NCBI GenBank assembly: GCA_011053145.1
Contig: DRLC01000287.1
Coordinates: 1 to 33,500 of the forward strand
Reading direction: 5' to 3'
DNA length: 33,500 bases
From: Planctomycetota bacterium
GTDB taxonomy: Bacteria; Planctomycetota; UBA1135; GCA-002686595
This document shows positions 8,358 through 16,314 of the stretch, in pieces. How positions within the stretch are numbered: position 1 is the stretch's first letter; the number at the start of each line of letters is the position of its first letter. A model generated the notes under the pieces. It did no database searches. It had not been told where the DNA came from and saw only the letters and a list, made by a program, of their open reading frames with translations. The position numbers and the translations under genes are program-made.

Positions 8358-8681
8358 TCAGGGGCAGCGTCCGCGCCCCCAGATCTTCTCGCAGGGGGTC
8401 TCTTCCAGGACGCGCACCGCGCGGGCACGCGCCGGTCGTCGCCCGGTGAGCCAGGCATCGTTCACGAGGCGGTTCTCCCAGAGACCCTCCTCGTTCCAGC
8501 CGGTGCGTAGGGAGCTGGTGTCGAATTCGAAACGCTGGACGATGCCCGTCGTGCTCCGGGGGCGTGCTGCTCCCTCCGAAGACACGCGCCAGATCTCGGC
8601 GGCGACCCTGCGGCCCAGGCTGATCCACCAAGGGGCGCTCAGGAGCAGGATCAAGACCTTCGCAATGGTGGCATTGTCCAT
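8358..8681 (-). CDS. Small membrane protein (copy B), last gene of the flavoprotein block
   Basis: This 107-residue protein has one N-terminal membrane helix (IAKVLILLLSAPWWISLG, about residues 6-23) and a basic, soluble C-terminal part with EFDTSSLRTGWNEEGLWENR. The frame is open upstream into the neighbouring gene, but ATG 8681 places the helix at the N-terminus and starts 46 bases after the stop of the flavoprotein gene. KV..LL...P.W....R..A.E...V...EG around and after the helix matches the small protein encoded at 13040-13417, so the two look homologous. No function is known to me. The position suggests a role with the flavoproteins, perhaps membrane tethering (inference). Confidence 0.7.
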   Translation of the reverse strand: MDNATIAKVLILLLSAPWWISLGRRVAAEIWRVSSEGAARPRSTTGIVQRFEFDTSSLRTGWNEEGLWENRLVNDAWLTGRRPARARAVRVLEETPCEKIWGRGRCP

Positions 8682-8727
8682 GGGGAGGGTTTCGGCTCCC
8701 CGGTGGCCGGCTCTTGAATCCAGCGTC

Positions 8728-10197
8728 TCAGCGTTCGCCGAGCACCGCCCGCCCGGCCAGGATGCCCGCGCCGCCATGGAACGGACCGCCCGGGTGGCTT
8801 CCGGGTCCGCCGAGCCAGAGGCCCTCGATCGGGGTTCGGTACCGGGAGAGTTCGAGGGACGGCCGCGTGATCCAGAGTTGATCCAGCGCGAGTTCACCGC
8901 CGAAGAGGTGGCCACCGGCGAGTCCGAACCGCTCCTCGAGGTCGACGGGCAGGAGCACCTCGTCGTGGACGAGTGCGGCCTCGAGCCCGGGAAGCAGCAC
9001 TTCGAGGTCGGTGAGGAGGCGAGCTCGCACGGACGCACGCGCGTCGGCCGCGTCCATCCTCAGTCCACGTCCGACACCGTGGATGTGGACGACCAGCGTG
9101 GCGCCGCCCGCGGGGGCGAACGGCGCGCCGGACCACACCCGAGCGTCGTACCACGGGGCCTCCGGGAGGGACCCGTACTTGAGGGCATCGGCCGCGCGCT
9201 CGAGCTGCGTGAGGTCGGTGGCCGTGACGAAGCGATCGGGGACAGCGCCGCCGCTCGCGAGCTCTGGGAGCTCGCGCAGGGCGAGGAGGACGACCGCGCA
9301 GCTCCCGCCGCGACGCCATCCCTGGAGCTCGCGCTCGACGGCGCGCTCGATGAAGCGCGGGTCGACGAGGTCGAGAAGCGTGTGGGCGGGATCGAAGGCC
9401 GAGAGGACCACGGGCGCGCTGAGCGTCTCGCCGTCTTCCAGTTGAACCCCCGCCACGCGTCCTGCTTCCACGAGGATCGACGAGGGACCGCGGGCGGGTT
9501 CGAGCGAGACTCCCGAGGCCTCGGCGCGCGCGACGAGCGCGTCGCGCAGCGCGGCGAGCCCGCCGGCGGGCTCGCGTCCGCGCAGGAGCGCTTGGAGCAG
9601 CAGTAGCCCACTCGTCCCCGCCGCGCGCGGGCCGACCACGCCGGCCCGGAGGGTGGGGGCGACCAGCGCCGCCTTGGCGCCCTCGGAGGTGAGGTCCGCG
9701 AGCCAATCCCACGCGGGGAGGGTCGCGACGCGCAGGAGCTCGGGGAGATCCCTGCGGCCGAGCCGCCGCAGGCGCAGTCCGAAGCGTGCCAACCCCACGA
9801 GGTCACCGGGGCCGGGACGCGCGATTTCGGGCGGCGGGGCCGCGAGCCAATCGGTGAGGAGCGGCACCAGGTCTGAGGTCCAGGAGCGCGAGCCCTCCGA
9901 CAGGCGCGGGGCGAGCGTTGCACCCCGCGGGTCGAGGGTGTGGAGCCCTGGGGCACCCGCAGTGTCGACGGCGACCCCGCACCCGGCGAGGAGGTCGAGG
10001 CGGGCGAGCGAGCCCTCGAGGGCCAGGCCGGGTGCGTGGAAACCGTCGCCGACGGCGACCCGGCTCGCGAGGCCGCCGGGCGTGCCGCGTCCGTCGACCA
10101 GCGCGACCTTCTTGCCGGCAGCCGCGAGGGTGCACGAGGCGGCGAGCCCCTCGATGTCGGCCCCCAGGACGATCGCGTCGTAGCGCTTGGCTGCCAT
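8728..10197 (-). CDS. PYROXD2-type FAD-dependent oxidoreductase, divergent copy
   Basis: This 489-residue protein is related along its whole length to the neighbour at 10198-11790 and to PYROXD2/phytoene-desaturase-like flavoproteins. Its end, LALDQLWITRPSLELSRYRT then GLWLGGPGSHPGG, parallels LTLDQLAFARPANGWARYRT then GLWLAGSGAHPGG of the neighbour. The N-terminal dinucleotide-binding loop reads IVLGADIEGLAAS: the middle glycine of GxGxxG is Asp14, where the neighbour has GGGHNG. FAD binding may therefore be altered or lost. The protein is about 40 residues shorter than its neighbour. Its ATG follows the neighbour's TAG directly (TAGATG), so translation is very likely coupled. A carotenoid role is not implied, since no carotenoid gene lies nearby. 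Confidence 0.87.
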   Translation of the reverse strand: MAAKRYDAIVLGADIEGLAASCTLAAAGKKVALVDGRGTPGGLASRVAVGDGFHAPGLALEGSLARLDLLAGCGVAVDTAGAPGLHTLDPRGATLAPRLSEGSRSWTSDLVPLLTDWLAAPPPEIARPGPGDLVGLARFGLRLRRLGRRDLPELLRVATLPAWDWLADLTSEGAKAALVAPTLRAGVVGPRAAGTSGLLLLQALLRGREPAGGLAALRDALVARAEASGVSLEPARGPSSILVEAGRVAGVQLEDGETLSAPVVLSAFDPAHTLLDLVDPRFIERAVERELQGWRRGGSCAVVLLALRELPELASGGAVPDRFVTATDLTQLERAADALKYGSLPEAPWYDARVWSGAPFAPAGGATLVVHIHGVGRGLRMDAADARASVRARLLTDLEVLLPGLEAALVHDEVLLPVDLEERFGLAGGHLFGGELALDQLWITRPSLELSRYRTPIEGLWLGGPGSHPGGPFHGGAGILAGRAVLGER

Positions 10198-11790
10198 CTA
10201 GCGCGCCCTCCTTCCCAGCATCTCGCGTGCGCAGAGCGCCCCGGGCGATCCCATGATGCCGCCGCCCGGGTGCGCGCCCGAGCCGGCGAGCCACAAACCC
10301 CGGATCGGCGTCCGATAGCGCGCCCAGCCGTTCGCGGGCCGCGCGAAGGCGAGCTGGTCGAGGGTCAGCTCCCCGTGGAAGATGTTGCCCTCGCTGAGTC
10401 CGAACTCCTGCTCGAGGTCCCAGGGCGTGATCACTTGGCGGTGGAGGATCAGGTCGCGGATGTTCGGCACGTACTCGGCGATCGTGTCGACCACGGCGTC
10501 CCCGAACGCTTCGCGTTCCTCGGGCCAGCGCGCCGCGCCGCCGGTGATCTCGTAGGGAGCGTACTGCACGAAGCAGCTCATCACGTGCTTGCCCGCCGGG
10601 GCCACCGTGGGGTCGACCAGCGAGGGAAGCACGATGTTGATGTAGGGCCGGGACGAAAAGGTGCCGTACTTCGCCTCGTCATAGGCCCGCTCGAGGGCGT
10701 CGATGCTCGGCGCGATCGCGATGTCCCCGCGCAGGTGTTCGGCGCCCGGCCGGCAAGCGAACTCGGGGAGCGCGTCGAGGGCCAGATTCACCTTGCCCGA
10801 GCTCCCGCGGAAGCGATAGCGACGGATCGCCGCGACGAAGTCGTCGGGGAGGTGCTCTTCCCCGACGAACCGCTGGAAGGTCAGGCGCGGGTCGCAACCG
10901 GAGACGACCTCACCCGCGGTGATCTCCTCCCCGCTCTCGAGCACGACCCCGCACGCGGCGCCGCCGCGGAGCGCGATGCGTTGCACCGGAGCCTCGGTTC
11001 GGATCTCGGCGCCGAAGTGGCGCGCGGAGGCCGCGATCGCGTTGCTGACCCCGCCGGTCCCACCGCGCGAGAATCCCCAGGAGCGGAAGGCGCCGTCGAT
11101 CTCGCCCATGTAGTGGTGCAGGAGCACGTAGGCCGTACCCGGGGAGCGCACGCCGAGGAAGGTCCCGATGATCCCGCTGACCGACATCGGCGCCTTGAGC
11201 ACATCCGACTCGAACCACTCGTCCAGGAAGTCCACGGCGCTCATCGTCAGGAGCTTCAGGCGCAGCTCCATCTCGTCGACCGGGGCGTCCTGGAAGTGTC
11301 GCCCGAGGCGCAGGAGGCCGATCAGGTCCGCGGGCTTGAGGCTCATCGGCTCCGGGGCCGGGGCGTCGATGATCGGGCGCACGAAGCGGCCGATGCGTCC
11401 CATCGCGCGGCTGAACTCGGCCAGGGTCTCGGCGTCGCGCGGGCTGAAGCGCGAAACCTCGTCGCGGGTCCGTGCGCCATCGGACCAGCGGCACAGGGAA
11501 TCGCCGTCGGGAAGCGGGAGGAACGACGATTCGAGGGGAATCAGCTCGAGTCCGAAGCGCGCCAATTCGAGGTCGCGGATGATCCAGGGGCGCAGCAGGC
11601 TGACGACGTAGGAGCAGACCGAGTACGTGAATCCGGGGAAGACCTCCTCGCTGACCGCCGCACCCCCGAGCACGTGGCGCCGTTCGAGCACGACTACGCG
11701 CTTGCCGGCCTTGGCGAGGTACGCGGCGCAGGTGAGGCCGTTGTGTCCGCCTCCGACGACGATCGTGTCGTAGTGGTTGGATCCGGGCAT
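10198..11790 (-). CDS. PYROXD2-type FAD-dependent oxidoreductase
   Basis: This 530-residue flavoprotein has an intact dinucleotide-binding loop, YDTIVVGGGHNGLTCAAYLA, followed by VVVLERRHVLGGAAVSEE (the acidic residue that binds the ribose, and the GG motif). The C-terminal FAD motif region is GLWLAGSGAHPGGGIMGSPG. This matches the PYROXD2 branch of the CrtI-like superfamily, often mislabelled phytoene desaturase. Substrates of bacterial members are mostly unknown. The frame is open far upstream through the GcvT-like gene, but ATG 11790 overlaps that gene's TGA by one base (TGATG) and starts exactly at the conserved motif. It sits between the GcvT-like gene and the second flavoprotein and is presumably cotranscribed with both. 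Confidence 0.92.
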   Translation of the reverse strand: MPGSNHYDTIVVGGGHNGLTCAAYLAKAGKRVVVLERRHVLGGAAVSEEVFPGFTYSVCSYVVSLLRPWIIRDLELARFGLELIPLESSFLPLPDGDSLCRWSDGARTRDEVSRFSPRDAETLAEFSRAMGRIGRFVRPIIDAPAPEPMSLKPADLIGLLRLGRHFQDAPVDEMELRLKLLTMSAVDFLDEWFESDVLKAPMSVSGIIGTFLGVRSPGTAYVLLHHYMGEIDGAFRSWGFSRGGTGGVSNAIAASARHFGAEIRTEAPVQRIALRGGAACGVVLESGEEITAGEVVSGCDPRLTFQRFVGEEHLPDDFVAAIRRYRFRGSSGKVNLALDALPEFACRPGAEHLRGDIAIAPSIDALERAYDEAKYGTFSSRPYINIVLPSLVDPTVAPAGKHVMSCFVQYAPYEITGGAARWPEEREAFGDAVVDTIAEYVPNIRDLILHRQVITPWDLEQEFGLSEGNIFHGELTLDQLAFARPANGWARYRTPIRGLWLAGSGAHPGGGIMGSPGALCAREMLGRRAR

Positions 11791-12989
11791 CAGGCCTTCT
11801 TCCTCTCGGGATCGAAGAACGGGGTCTCGGTGACGCGCGCGCGCGCTCGGTGGCGTTCGTACTCGCAGGTGACTTCGATCTCGAGCTCGGTGCCGAGCCC
11901 CGCGCAGGAGGCATCCACGGTGGCGAGCGCGAGGTAACGCTTCAGGAGCGGCGACCAGGTGCGGCTCGTCGCGTAGCCGATCTGGCGCCCTCCCCGGTAC
12001 AGCGGCACGCCGAGCCGACAGGTGGCGGTTTCGAGGTGTGGCACGAGACGGAAGGACTCGTAGATCGCTTCGAAGTCGTTCCAGTCCACTTCGAGGCCCA
12101 CGAAGCGCTTGGAGACTCCTCGCTCGAGTTCGCGCCGGAGCGCGGCCTGGCCGACGAAGGGTTCGCGGTCGAGTTGGACCATCCAGTCGAAGGAGAGTTC
12201 GAAGGGGCTCGAGGTCTGGCGTTCGATCAGCGCGTGGCGGGCCGAGGTGTAGTCGACCCCCGCGAGCAGGAAGCCCGCCTCGACGCGCGAGACGTCGAGG
12301 GCGTCGAGCCCCATCGGGAGCAGGCCGTAGGGTTTGCCGGCTTCGAGCAGCGCGTCGTAGAGGGCGAGGGCGTGTTCGTTCTCGATCCAAAGCTCGAACC
12401 CGAGGTCGCCGGTGTAACCGGTCCGCGTGACGAGGAGTGGAACCGAACTCGTTCCGAGTCGGATGGCTTCGGTCCGGGCGCGGAAGAAGCGCAGGTCGTC
12501 GAACGCGGAGCCGGCGAGGGCGTGCAGCACGTCGCGGGCGAGCGGGCCCTGCAGCGCCAGCGCGCCGATGCGGTCCGTGCAGTCGCGCAGAGTGACGTCG
12601 AGTCCGCGCGCGTTGCGCTGGAACCAACCCAGGGCCGGTTCGGCCGAGGTGACCCGAAAGTGATCCTCGGCGAGGCGCGTGATCGTTCCGTCGTCGAGCA
12701 CCTTGCCCGCATCGTCGCACCACACCACGTAGGAGACGCGGCCCACGGCGTGACGGTCGAAGCCGCGCACCGCCACGCGGTTCACGAGGTCGAGGGCATT
12801 TGGTCCTCGGACGTCGAGCTTGTACAGCGGCGTCGCATCCATGACCGTCGCCTGGTTGCGCAGCGCGTAGTACTCGCGATCGTGGTAGACGTCGAAGCGG
12901 CAGACGGCGTGGTAGCCGGCCCACTCCTTGTACGAGAGGCTGGTGCACAGCTCTCGCGTGCGCGGGTGGAAGGGGGTCGGCCTCGGCAT
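11790..12989 (-). CDS. GcvT-like aminomethyltransferase-family (folate-binding) protein
   Basis: This 399-residue protein has the glycine-cleavage T-protein layout. Near the start is ALRNQATVMDATPLYKLDVR, then ALALQGPLARDVL, LLVTRTGYTGDLGFELWIEN, GLDALDVSRVEAGFLLAGVD and, in the C-terminal barrel, GYATSRTWSPLLKRYLALA. RTGYTGDLGFE and the LD..R.EAG segment are the family's folate-site landmarks. The divergent YKLDVRG, the lack of other glycine-cleavage genes and the neighbouring flavoproteins argue against a true GcvT and for a relative that demethylates or oxidises another compound with tetrahydrofolate as acceptor (as DmdA or sarcosine/dimethylglycine enzymes do). That is inference. The stop overlaps the next gene's start by one base. 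Confidence 0.87.
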   Translation of the reverse strand: MPRPTPFHPRTRELCTSLSYKEWAGYHAVCRFDVYHDREYYALRNQATVMDATPLYKLDVRGPNALDLVNRVAVRGFDRHAVGRVSYVVWCDDAGKVLDDGTITRLAEDHFRVTSAEPALGWFQRNARGLDVTLRDCTDRIGALALQGPLARDVLHALAGSAFDDLRFFRARTEAIRLGTSSVPLLVTRTGYTGDLGFELWIENEHALALYDALLEAGKPYGLLPMGLDALDVSRVEAGFLLAGVDYTSARHALIERQTSSPFELSFDWMVQLDREPFVGQAALRRELERGVSKRFVGLEVDWNDFEAIYESFRLVPHLETATCRLGVPLYRGGRQIGYATSRTWSPLLKRYLALATVDASCAGLGTELEIEVTCEYERHRARARVTETPFFDPERKKA

Positions 12990-13039
12990 GGCGTGACCCT
13001 AGCGGCGCACGGCAAGTTGCTCAACCCGGGAATGGGCGG

Positions 13040-13417
13040 CTAGAGACGGCCGGAGGGTCGGCGTGCTCTGGACCGCGGCGTCCGAACCGCGCCGCCGCGC
13101 GGTGCCCGGTTCGGAGTTGCGGGACGAACGGTGCGCGTCCCAAGCGCTTCCTCGCGGGCCGCGCGCCGCGCCCGGCGCTGGGCGGCGTACGGAATCGAGA
13201 GGAACGGGTCCTCTCCGGGCGCCCGTCGTTGCACCGCGCGCGGCGTCTTGTTCGCGTACAGTCCCCCCTCCGGAGCGAGGACCTCCTGGACTTCGCGCGC
13301 CATGGAGCGCAGCACCGGGACCCAGATCGGAGAGGTGACCAGGAGAAAGACCACCTTGATCCAGCTCTCCGGTGCCCAGAGGCTGTCGACGAGATTGTTC
13401 CAGTAGGTTTGGTACAC
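13040..13417 (-). CDS. Small membrane protein (copy A), first gene of the flavoprotein block
   Basis: This 125-residue protein has one membrane helix (IKVVFLLVTSPIWVPVL, about residues 20-36) preceded by VYQTYWNNLVDSLWAPESW and followed by a helical, very Arg-rich tail. GTG 13417 is chosen as the start because it gives a short N-terminus like copy B. ATG 13483 in the same frame would add 22 proline/arginine-rich residues and cannot be excluded. The segment with KV..LL...P.W....R..A.E...V...EG is shared with the protein at 8358-8681. The gene stops 50 bases before the GcvT-like gene and is divergent from the glycosidase gene. I know of no function for it. Confidence 0.65.
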   Translation of the reverse strand: MYQTYWNNLVDSLWAPESWIKVVFLLVTSPIWVPVLRSMAREVQEVLAPEGGLYANKTPRAVQRRAPGEDPFLSIPYAAQRRARRAAREEALGTRTVRPATPNRAPRGGAVRTPRSRARRPSGRL

Positions 13418-13494
13418 GGTCCGTATTGTCTCGAACCCCCGTCGATCCGGGAAGGGGGGAGGGCGCGCTTCGCGCGCTAGCATGGACCGGGACC

Positions 13495-14547
13495 ATGAAG
13501 AGCTTTCCGACCATCGCCGCAGGGGCGTCCCTGATGCTGCTCCTGTGCGGCGCGATCCGCCCGATGGACCGTTCGAGTGGGGCGGTCCCCGACCCGGACC
13601 CCCACGTCGTCGTGCACGGGATGACGATCTCGTGCCAGACCTGGGGGTGGGAATGGGGGAGTCCCGGGTTCGAGGCCGAACTCGTTCGGCTCTCCGACCT
13701 CGGCGTGAACTGGGTTGCGATCCACCCCTATGCGTCCGTCGGCGCGGGCGGGAACGTGGGATCCAGGCGGCATCCACTCGACCCCGCGAATCCGCCCGAG
13801 CACCTGACCTCTCCGATCGAACGCGCCCACGATCACGGCTTCGATCTCTTCGTGAAGCCGCACCTCGCCTACTGGGGCAGTCCCTTCGGGTGGCGCGGGG
13901 AGATCGGCTTCGAGGACCCCGCCGAGCGGGAGCGCTTCTGGGAGAGCTACTCGCGCTGGATCGTGGACCTGGCGAGCGTGACCTCGGAGGCCGATGCGTT
14001 CTGCGTCGGGACGGAACTCGATCGGATGCTCGGGGACGAGGCGCGCTGGCGGGCGTTGATCGCGCGCGTGCGCGAGGTGACCGATGCCCAGCTCACCTAC
14101 GCCGCGAACTGGGACCGCGTCGGGGACGTGCCGTTCTGGGACGCTCTCGACGCGATCGGGGTGCAGGCCTACTTCCCGCTCGTGCGCGAGGGCGAGGCGC
14201 CCACCGAGGAGGCACTGCGAGCGGGATGGGAGCGTACCCTCGCTCCCTTGCACGAGCTCTCGAAGCGCTTCGGGAAGCCGGTGGTCTTCACCGAGATGGG
14301 GTTCAGCGATTCTCCCGCGGCCGCGGAGCGTCCCTGGGAGGATCCGCCGCGCGGTGGAAAGCGCGCGGACGAACTCCAGGCGCGCTGCCTCGCGGTCTCC
14401 CTCGCGGAGCTCGCGCGGCACTCCGAATGGCTGCGGGGCGCCTTCCTCTGGAAATGGTTCGTCGGCCGCCCACACCACGAGGACGCGGGCTTCTACCTCG
14501 ACACGCCGCACCTGCGCGCGGTGATCAGCGCGGCTTGGAGGCGCTGA
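13495..14547 (+). CDS. GH113-like glycoside hydrolase (TIM barrel), exported
   Basis: This 350-residue protein has an N-terminal hydrophobic export segment (TIAAGASLMLLLCGAI). The rest matches the GH113 / GTA-TIM-barrel-like family: LSDLGVNWVAIHPYAS, FDLFVKPHLAYWG, then FCVGTELDRM with Glu174 as likely acid/base, LTYAANWDRV, FWDALDAIGVQAYFPL, and VVFTEMGFSD with Glu267 as likely nucleophile. Known GH113 enzymes cleave beta-mannan, but many relatives are uncharacterised, so the substrate is open. The two Glu positions follow the family pattern and are not proven. ATG 13495 is chosen because it gives the signal segment. The stop lies one base from the stop of the convergent small gene, and no terminator separates them. 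Confidence 0.85.
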   Translation: MKSFPTIAAGASLMLLLCGAIRPMDRSSGAVPDPDPHVVVHGMTISCQTWGWEWGSPGFEAELVRLSDLGVNWVAIHPYASVGAGGNVGSRRHPLDPANPPEHLTSPIERAHDHGFDLFVKPHLAYWGSPFGWRGEIGFEDPAERERFWESYSRWIVDLASVTSEADAFCVGTELDRMLGDEARWRALIARVREVTDAQLTYAANWDRVGDVPFWDALDAIGVQAYFPLVREGEAPTEEALRAGWERTLAPLHELSKRFGKPVVFTEMGFSDSPAAAERPWEDPPRGGKRADELQARCLAVSLAELARHSEWLRGAFLWKWFVGRPHHEDAGFYLDTPHLRAVISAAWRR

Positions 14548-14548
14548 G

Positions 14549-14773
14549 TCAGCCCGCCTGGGCGACGTCGCCGCCGATCGGATCGGCGTCGTGGGCGCGC
14601 GGCGGCAGGACGCGCTGTTCTCCGCAGCGGCGGCAGACCTCGAGGTGGCGGATGCCCTGGCCGTCGACCGTGGGTTCGAGCACCACCATGTCCTTGGTCG
14701 TGTTCCAGCGGACCTGGGGCGTCTCGATCTCGGGGACCCAGGTGTGACCGAAGATGCGGCAGAAGAGGTTCAT
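14549..14773 (-). CDS. Small putative zinc-binding protein
   Basis: This 74-residue protein has the pattern FCRIFGHTW near the start and EVCRRCGEQRVL near residue 50. Cys5, His10, Cys47 and Cys50 could form one zinc site, a layout (C....H.W ... C..CG) seen in small uncharacterised bacterial and phage proteins. No function is known. The C-terminal 20 residues are polar and probably disordered. It ends one base from the convergent glycosidase stop, and the palindromic element lies upstream of its start. Confidence 0.7.
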   Translation of the reverse strand: MNLFCRIFGHTWVPEIETPQVRWNTTKDMVVLEPTVDGQGIRHLEVCRRCGEQRVLPPRAHDADPIGGDVAQAG

Positions 14774-14830
14774 GGGCGCGGATCGTAGCAGGGCGCGCGC
14801 GGCGGAGACAGCGGGCGCCAGCCCGGATCA

Positions 14831-15055
14831 TTCATGAGCCTGTACCCCAGACTTCGCAATCGACCGCCTTCGGCGGTCTCTCGTCCCCTGACGGCACTTA
14901 GCGATTCCTGCCGTCCTCGTCGACCCGCCCCCCTTTCCAGGGATCCACTGGATCCCTTGAATCCGCTTCGCGGACCGGGGCTTACCTTCCGGGGTCAGGA
15001 ATCGCAAAGCACCATCAGGAAACGAGTTGCTGTGCCTGGTGCACAGGCTCACGAA
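14831..15055. repeat. Imperfect palindromic (inverted-repeat) element, MITE- or REP-like
   Basis: About 225 bp between two minus-strand genes fold back on themselves. The ends are inverted copies: TTCATGAGCCTGTACCCCAG on the plus strand at 14831 and TTCGTGAGCCTGTGCACCAG on the minus strand from 15055 (17 of 20 equal). An inner pair, CCTGACGGCACTTAGCGATT from 14887 and CCTGATGGTGCTTTGCGATT on the minus strand from 15019, also matches well. The exact palindrome GGGATCCACTGGATCCC (14940-14956) sits at the centre. The left arm carries an extra 20 bases that form their own hairpin (CGACCGCCTTCGGCGGTC, from 14861), and the right arm carries ATCCGCTTCGCGGA. Both strands are open for 74 codons, but this follows from the symmetry. 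It covers most of the 291-base gap. Confidence 0.75.
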
Positions 15056-15064
15056 TAACCCGGG

Positions 15065-16222
15065 CTACTTGTCGAGCGCCTTCTTGAAGAGCGCGCCGAG
15101 GTTCGTGCCGATCGAGGAGTCGCTGCGCAGGACCTCTTCGATCTCCTCGCCCGCGGCCGCCTCTTCGGAGCCGATCAGGGCTCCGCGCGGGTCGAGGCGC
15201 GAGAGCGAGATGCGCCGGGCGACCGGATCGACGGAGATCACGCGCACGGTGACCTCGTCCCCGACGCTGACGACCGAACCGACGCGCTGGACGCGACCGA
15301 CGCCGAGCTGTGAGACGTGCAGCAGCCCGTCGATGCCGGGCAGGACCTCGACGAAGGCTCCGTAGTCCGCGATACGACGCACGGTCCCGGTGACGATCGA
15401 GTCGGGGCGCAACCGCTCGGCGGCCTCGTCCCAGGGATCCGTCTCGAGCTGCTTCATCCCGAGACCGATACGCTTGCCACCTTCCTCGATCCGCAGGATC
15501 TGAACTTCGACGTCCTGGCCGACCGCGAGCTTCTCCTCGGGGTGCTCGACGCGCTGATGGGAGATGTTCGAGACGTGCAGCAATCCCTCGATCCCGCCGA
15601 GGTCGACGAACGCGCCGAAGGGTTCGATGCGCGTGACCTTGCCGCGGCAGATCGCGCCTTCGGTGAGCGCCGCGCCCGCGTGTTCGCGCTCGCGGCGCGC
15701 CTCCGCCTCGAGGACCGCGCGGCGCGAGAGCACGATGCGGTTGCGGTCGCGATCGATCTCGAGCACCTCGCAGAGCAGCGTCTCCCCGGCGTAGGCGGCG
15801 AGATCCTCGACGTGGTGCATCGCGATCTGGGACGCGGGCAGGAACGCGTCGAGCCCTTCCACCTTGAGCTCCAATCCACCCTTGTTGAACCCGATCACCT
15901 TGCCCTTCACGAGCGAGCCGACCTCGAGGTTCGCGGCCGTGGCGAGCTTGCGCGCGGCCTCGACCGAGAGCATCCAGAGTCCGTCTTCACGGCCGGTGAC
16001 CGTGACCTCGAGGTCCTTGCCGATGTCGGGAGCAGCCTTGAACTCGTCGCGTGGGACGATGCCCGAGGTGCGCGGTCCGAGTTCGACGACGACGTCGGCG
16101 CTCGTGACGTCGACGACCTGGCCGAGCAGGAGGCCGCTGGGGGAGGTCCGCAGGGACCCGGTCGTGCGCAGCTCCTCTTCGAGGGCCGCGCGCAGGGAGG
16201 AGGCGCGAGAGTCGGATTGCAT
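15065..16222 (-). CDS. S1-domain RNA-binding protein, ribosomal protein S1-like, four domains
   Basis: This 385-residue protein has four S1 (OB-fold) repeats at about residues 31-91, 102-168, 189-257 and 275-342. Repeats 3 and 4 are the clearest (GKVTRIEPFGAFVDLGGIEG then LLHVSNIS; GTVRRIADYGAFVEVLPGID then GLLHVSQL). Repeat 2 has GFNKGGLELKVEGLDAFLPA, typical of the second or third domain of S1. Proteobacterial S1 has six repeats and many other phyla have four, so it could be the cell's S1 or a paralogue. It would bind mRNA and help initiation. The frame extends upstream to a TTG at 16273, but MQSDSRASSLRAALEEELR from ATG 16222 is the better start. No strong Shine-Dalgarno sequence is visible. 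Confidence 0.85.
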   Translation of the reverse strand: MQSDSRASSLRAALEEELRTTGSLRTSPSGLLLGQVVDVTSADVVVELGPRTSGIVPRDEFKAAPDIGKDLEVTVTGREDGLWMLSVEAARKLATAANLEVGSLVKGKVIGFNKGGLELKVEGLDAFLPASQIAMHHVEDLAAYAGETLLCEVLEIDRDRNRIVLSRRAVLEAEARREREHAGAALTEGAICRGKVTRIEPFGAFVDLGGIEGLLHVSNISHQRVEHPEEKLAVGQDVEVQILRIEEGGKRIGLGMKQLETDPWDEAAERLRPDSIVTGTVRRIADYGAFVEVLPGIDGLLHVSQLGVGRVQRVGSVVSVGDEVTVRVISVDPVARRISLSRLDPRGALIGSEEAAAGEEIEEVLRSDSSIGTNLGALFKKALDK

Positions 16223-16314
16223 CGGACGAGTCTGAGAGGGAAACGGGCCGAAGAATCTAAACGAAAGCTCCAAGGAGCATCAGGGGCTATCTTCGGGTTC
16301 GGCGAGACAGAACG

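Noticed and set aside
8728-11790. Carotenoid biosynthesis (phytoene desaturase) reading of the two flavoproteins
   Set aside because: Sequence patterns fit PYROXD2-type proteins, and no phytoene synthase or other carotenoid gene lies nearby.
10198-12948. A 916-codon reading that would fuse an Arg-rich region to the first PYROXD2-like protein
   Set aside because: The upstream part is the out-of-frame shadow of the GcvT-like gene. The flavoprotein starts at ATG 11790 with its conserved loop.
11790-12989. A glycine cleavage system
   Set aside because: No gcvH or gcvP is present. The GcvT fold occurs in several other folate-dependent enzymes.
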